Source: Oscillospiraceae bacterium (GTDB lineage: Bacteria > Bacillota > Clostridia > Oscillospirales > UBA929). From it: a stretch of 64,000 bases of DNA. A program made the translations under genes and the position numbers. Where the stretch lies: NCBI GenBank assembly GCA_009782475.1, contig WRIZ01000006.1, positions 30,742 through 94,741 of the forward strand, read 5' to 3'. The notes under the pieces were generated by a model that saw nothing but the letters and a program-made list of their open reading frames with translations, had not been told where the DNA came from and did not search any database. Below, piece after piece: positions 61,397-64,000 of this stretch. Numbering within the stretch: the first letter of the stretch is position 1; every line of letters starts with the position of its first letter.

Positions 61397-62467
61397 ATGA
61401 TGTACCCATACATTACCCTCGCAGACGAAACCCTTATAACACACTCACACCTCTTAGATGATGGTGAAAAGAAATCCGTGGAGGTTCATTTTGAGCGTCC
61501 AAAACATCAGGGGTTCGATATGGCAAGATGTTCGTTGCCGTCATACGAATGGATTATTAGGGACGGATTCACAGATGAAGAGATTGAACGGTTTGAACGT
61601 ATATGTAGAGATGGCGCTCATATTTTCTACAAATACGCGGCGTGCGGAGGAGCGAGCATCGCTGCCATGAAAAAGGATGAGAGTGAGTATAGCATCAACA
61701 TACGATGGAACCCAGAAGCCAGAGTGTGGGGAGCAATAAACGATGACATCCCAATAGCTTTGGAATCGGGTTCTTTGGATGCGCTTATCGAAAGAGTTAG
61801 GTTTGCCGTCCCGGAACTGCTGGAATTGAACGGAAAGAAGCATGAACAGATCTCGCTTCACTTTTTTGCTCAACGATATGAGGAAATACAGATAGGAAAA
61901 ACATTTTTGGAAGAAATTGAAGGGCTTCATGGTATTGTCCGTTCCGACATAGACGAAAAAGCAGAATTAGCGGAAGCAAGGGATGAAAAATATGGGAATA
62001 GAATGAGCGGACACGACAACGCCACACAAGGAGAGAATGAAATGCAGATAAACCTATGGTCAGCCGAAAACACAGTTTCTATTATTATTAAGGACGAAAC
62101 CAGCCCCGTAACATACAGCAACCAAACAAACGGTCTAGCTTGCGACCATCCAAAAGCAAAAGGCTATCTCGTCCCCGTTGAATTTAGGGGAAGAATTCTA
62201 GTTAAATTTATAAGCACTTTTGGCGCTGGATACGGTTGGGAACCCAACGAATCCTTTTACGATGATGTTCCGCAAATTATGAAACAGCTCAACGATTATT
62301 TTTGCGATTATGTGTTTGAGCTTGACGAAAGCAAGATGAGTGAAAATACTGAATCATGGGTTCACCTAATCGGAAGAAGAAACAAACCGGAAAGTAATCA
62401 TCGTGGAATTCTTCAAGGATTTCCAGACACGTTCAATGCCATATTGACATGGCCTAACAGCGATTAA
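61397..62467 (+). CDS. Three-domain fusion: MYPY-type unknown + DUF1902-like + DUF6210-like
   Basis: A 356-residue protein from ATG 61397 (GGGAGGAG upstream). Residues 1-92 match the whole protein at 1197-1475. Residues about 95-150 (EYSINIRWNPEARVWGAIND, then DALIERVRFAVPELLEL) look like DUF1902, a HicB-type antitoxin-like unit. Residues about 216-356 (MQINLWSAENTVSIIIKDET, then GWEPNESFYDDVPQIMKQLN) resemble DUF6210. Between them, QGENEM is encoded by AAGGAGAGAATGAAATG, a sequence that reads as a ribosome-binding site and start codon, so the last part could also be made alone from ATG 62042. I infer fusion of adjacent genes. Confidence 0.75.
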   Translation: MMYPYITLADETLITHSHLLDDGEKKSVEVHFERPKHQGFDMARCSLPSYEWIIRDGFTDEEIERFERICRDGAHIFYKYAACGGASIAAMKKDESEYSINIRWNPEARVWGAINDDIPIALESGSLDALIERVRFAVPELLELNGKKHEQISLHFFAQRYEEIQIGKTFLEEIEGLHGIVRSDIDEKAELAEARDEKYGNRMSGHDNATQGENEMQINLWSAENTVSIIIKDETSPVTYSNQTNGLACDHPKAKGYLVPVEFRGRILVKFISTFGAGYGWEPNESFYDDVPQIMKQLNDYFCDYVFELDESKMSENTESWVHLIGRRNKPESNHRGILQGFPDTFNAILTWPNSD

Positions 62468-62481
62468 GCAATCAGATGCTG

Positions 62482-62510
62482 TAGACGGATAAGAAATCAT
62501 CAGCTATAAT
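62482..62510 (+). promoter_or_regulatory. Promoter of the Schlafen-like gene
   Basis: TAGACG (62482-62487), a 17-base spacer and TATAAT (62505-62510), 29 bases before the ATG at 62540. Confidence 0.55.
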
Positions 62511-62539
62511 GGAAAAACAAATCGGCAGGAGGTGTGCAG

Positions 62540-64000
62540 ATGATCCCATTAAAATTGGAAACCTTATTGGAAGGGCGCGTGGTCGAACATGACCGCGTGG
62601 AATATAAATGCGGCTGGAATCCGTCCGAGACCATCGCTACCATCTGCGCCTATGCCAACGACTTTTCCAATACCAACGGCGGTTATATCGTCGTCGGGAT
62701 CGAAGCGCAGGATGGACGCCCAGTTCTGCCGCCTGCCGGACTGGATGAAAATCAACTGGATAAAATCCAGCAGGAACTTTTTCAATACTGCAATTTTATT
62801 ATGCCGCGCTACATCCCGCAAACCGAAATCATCCGCTATCAGGATAAATCCATTCTATATTTATGGTGTTCCGCCGGTGACGATGGGCCGTATTCGGCAC
62901 CTAAAGATGTTTTGTCGAAGGATAAAACAGACCAGCACAAAGAGTATTGGATTAAACCGTCTTCGGTAAAAACCATAGCAAAGGGTTCCGAGCTTTCGGA
63001 GCTGTTTGAAAAGTTCAACTCAGTCCCGTTTGATGACCGTGTAAACCGTCAGGCAAAAATCACCGACATCCGGCGCGGTCATCTTGAGGATTTTCTTGTG
63101 GAGAGCAACAGTTCCCTTGCTTCTGAAATCAACAAAAAGCCTATGGAGGATTTACTGGTCGCGCTCGAAGTCGCCAATGTCACTGATGTTGGTATAGACA
63201 TCCGAAATATTGGCCTGCTGATGTTTGCCGAACGCCCTGAGAAATTTCTTCCCGGCGCACAAATTGAGTTGATTCGGTTCAACTCGCCGGATGCCGAAGG
63301 CTCTGACGATTTTACAGAAAAGATTTTCACCGGCCCGATTCAAAAGCAGGTGCGCGACGCTCTCTCCTATGTAAAGGCAGTGCTGATTGAAGAGAAGGTG
63401 GTCAAGCTCCCTGACCGAGCTGAAGCTAATCGCTTTTTCAACTATCCATATGACGCATTAGAGGAGGCATTGGTCAACGCCGTATTCCACAAGTCATATC
63501 GGATTCAGGAACCGGTGGAAATTCGCATTTATGTTGACCGCATTAAAATAATCAATTACCCCGGCCCAGAAAAATGGATTGATATGGCAGCTCTTAAAGC
63601 AGGCCGTGCCGTTGCTCGCCGTTATCGTAACCGGCGCATCGGTGAGTTCCTGAAAGAGATTGATTTGTCCGAAAAGAAATCCACCGGCATAACGAAAATT
63701 TTACGGACGCTCAAAACAAACGGTTCACCGTTGCCGGAGTTTGAAGCGGACGATGAACGCAACTATTTTATTGCGACCATTTATCCGCATGAAGGTTTTG
63801 AGGTTGTAAATGAGGTTGTAAATGAAGATGTAAATGAAGATGTAAACTGGCAAACGAAAATATTGCTTGCCATCAAAGAAAACCCAAACATTACCATCAA
63901 ACAGCTTGTCACTAAGACAGGCATTTCAAAATCCAGCCTTGAAAGAGAAATGAAGAAAATGAGAGATGTCGTTATAAAGCGCACTGGCCCTCCCAAAACC
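62540..64000 (+). CDS. Schlafen/AlbA_2-type ATP-binding protein (partial, runs off the end)
   Basis: At least 487 residues, open to the window edge. The N-terminal AlbA_2/Schlafen domain has VEHDRVEYKCGWNPSETIAT and FSNTNGGYIVVGIEAQDGRP. The HATPase_c_4-type region has NYPYDALEEALVNAVFHKSY, KIINYPGPEKWI and RRYRNRRIGEFLKEIDLSEK with STGITKI. The tail after a VNE repeat linker (about residues 422-436) looks like a winged helix (ITIKQLVTKTGISKSSLERE). Such proteins occur as regulators and in defence islands. The start has GGAGGTG upstream. Confidence 0.88.
   Translation, partial: MIPLKLETLLEGRVVEHDRVEYKCGWNPSETIATICAYANDFSNTNGGYIVVGIEAQDGRPVLPPAGLDENQLDKIQQELFQYCNFIMPRYIPQTEIIRYQDKSILYLWCSAGDDGPYSAPKDVLSKDKTDQHKEYWIKPSSVKTIAKGSELSELFEKFNSVPFDDRVNRQAKITDIRRGHLEDFLVESNSSLASEINKKPMEDLLVALEVANVTDVGIDIRNIGLLMFAERPEKFLPGAQIELIRFNSPDAEGSDDFTEKIFTGPIQKQVRDALSYVKAVLIEEKVVKLPDRAEANRFFNYPYDALEEALVNAVFHKSYRIQEPVEIRIYVDRIKIINYPGPEKWIDMAALKAGRAVARRYRNRRIGEFLKEIDLSEKKSTGITKILRTLKTNGSPLPEFEADDERNYFIATIYPHEGFEVVNEVVNEDVNEDVNWQTKILLAIKENPNITIKQLVTKTGISKSSLEREMKKMRDVVIKRTGPPKT
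63803..63844 (+). repeat. 12-bp tandem repeats in the Schlafen-like gene
   Basis: About three and a half copies of a GTTGTAAATGAG-type unit (variants with GATGTAAATGAA) encode V(V/D)NE repeats linking the ATPase part to the winged helix. In-frame repeats of this kind can change copy number without breaking the gene. Confidence 0.8.

Larger units (their letters stand above)
32092..64000. mobile_element. Integrated element (serine-recombinase type), right end outside window
   Basis: The left boundary is the interrupted tepA gene plus the adjacent large serine recombinase. Base composition drops from GC-rich host sequence to AT-rich sequence, and content becomes wholly accessory: HNH-like, P-loop ATPase, XRE regulators, toxin, restriction system, two more serine recombinases and a Schlafen-like protein. 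No relaxase, type IV secretion, capsid or terminase gene is present in these 32 kb, so its class (ICE, prophage or island) cannot be told. More than one nested element is possible; the right extent is inferred only from the absence of the tepA 3' part. Confidence 0.6.

Noticed and set aside
63803..63844. CRISPR-like repeat
   Set aside because: Units are 12 bp, contiguous without spacers and in frame within a coding region.
32092..64000. Complete conjugative element or prophage
   Set aside because: No relaxase, coupling protein, secretion, capsid, tail or terminase gene can be seen, so only the general term integrated element is supported.

Overview
The window looks like part of a Clostridia (Firmicutes, probably gut-type Oscillospirales-like) chromosome. 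The evidence is a Firmicutes-style cluster of shape and division genes (zapA, U32 peptidase, maf, mreC, mreD, PBP2, minD, mgsA), many TTG/GTG starts with strong AGGAGG-type ribosome sites, a soluble oxaloacetate-decarboxylase-type gene set, and a tepA/ClpP-like gene. No rRNA, tRNA or CRISPR array was recognised.

Positions 1 to about 32,090 are GC-rich host chromosome. dnaK (3' end) and dnaJ are followed by a small accessory patch: a 92-residue unknown domain, a DUF4160 protein and a frameshifted lipoprotein. Then comes a long leftward series: a degenerate P-type-ATPase-like membrane protein, rlmB, mgsA, minD, a PIN-domain pair, PBP2, mreD, mreC, maf, a U32 peptidase and zapA. A barrel protein and a VOC protein follow, then a carboxyltransferase/biotin carrier set, two tandem chemoreceptors, envelope lipoproteins, a PHP phosphoesterase, a PMT-type glycosyltransferase, a CotH-like protein, and an ABC transporter next to a two-component system.

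At about 32,090 the host gene tepA is cut after its conserved HCLTIVGQI segment, and a large serine recombinase begins directly beyond. From there to the right end the DNA is AT-richer and accessory. I read it as an integrated element whose right end lies outside the window. Its left part holds an HNH-like protein, a large P-loop ATPase, a HEAT-like protein, XRE regulators, an acetyltransferase, a MazF-type toxin with an XRE partner, and a nuclease-like gene controlled by three matching 19-bp operators.

The most interesting system lies at 42,316-57,121. An XRE regulator and a Hin-like serine recombinase precede a 191-bp non-coding segment bounded by perfect 17-bp inverted repeats. Inside it is a near-consensus sigma-70 promoter that currently points left, away from a tightly packed operon of eight genes: SNF2-type helicase, DUF4391 protein, two-helix membrane protein, type III Mod, type III Res, two unknown proteins and a WYL regulator. 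If the segment inverts, the promoter would fire into the operon, so this reads as a phase-variable (currently OFF) anti-phage restriction island. Beyond it are acidic proteins behind a duplicated 44-bp regulatory sequence, a second small serine recombinase, small conserved proteins, a three-part fusion protein that still carries the translated remains of a ribosome-binding site, and a Schlafen/AlbA_2-type ATP-binding protein that runs off the end.
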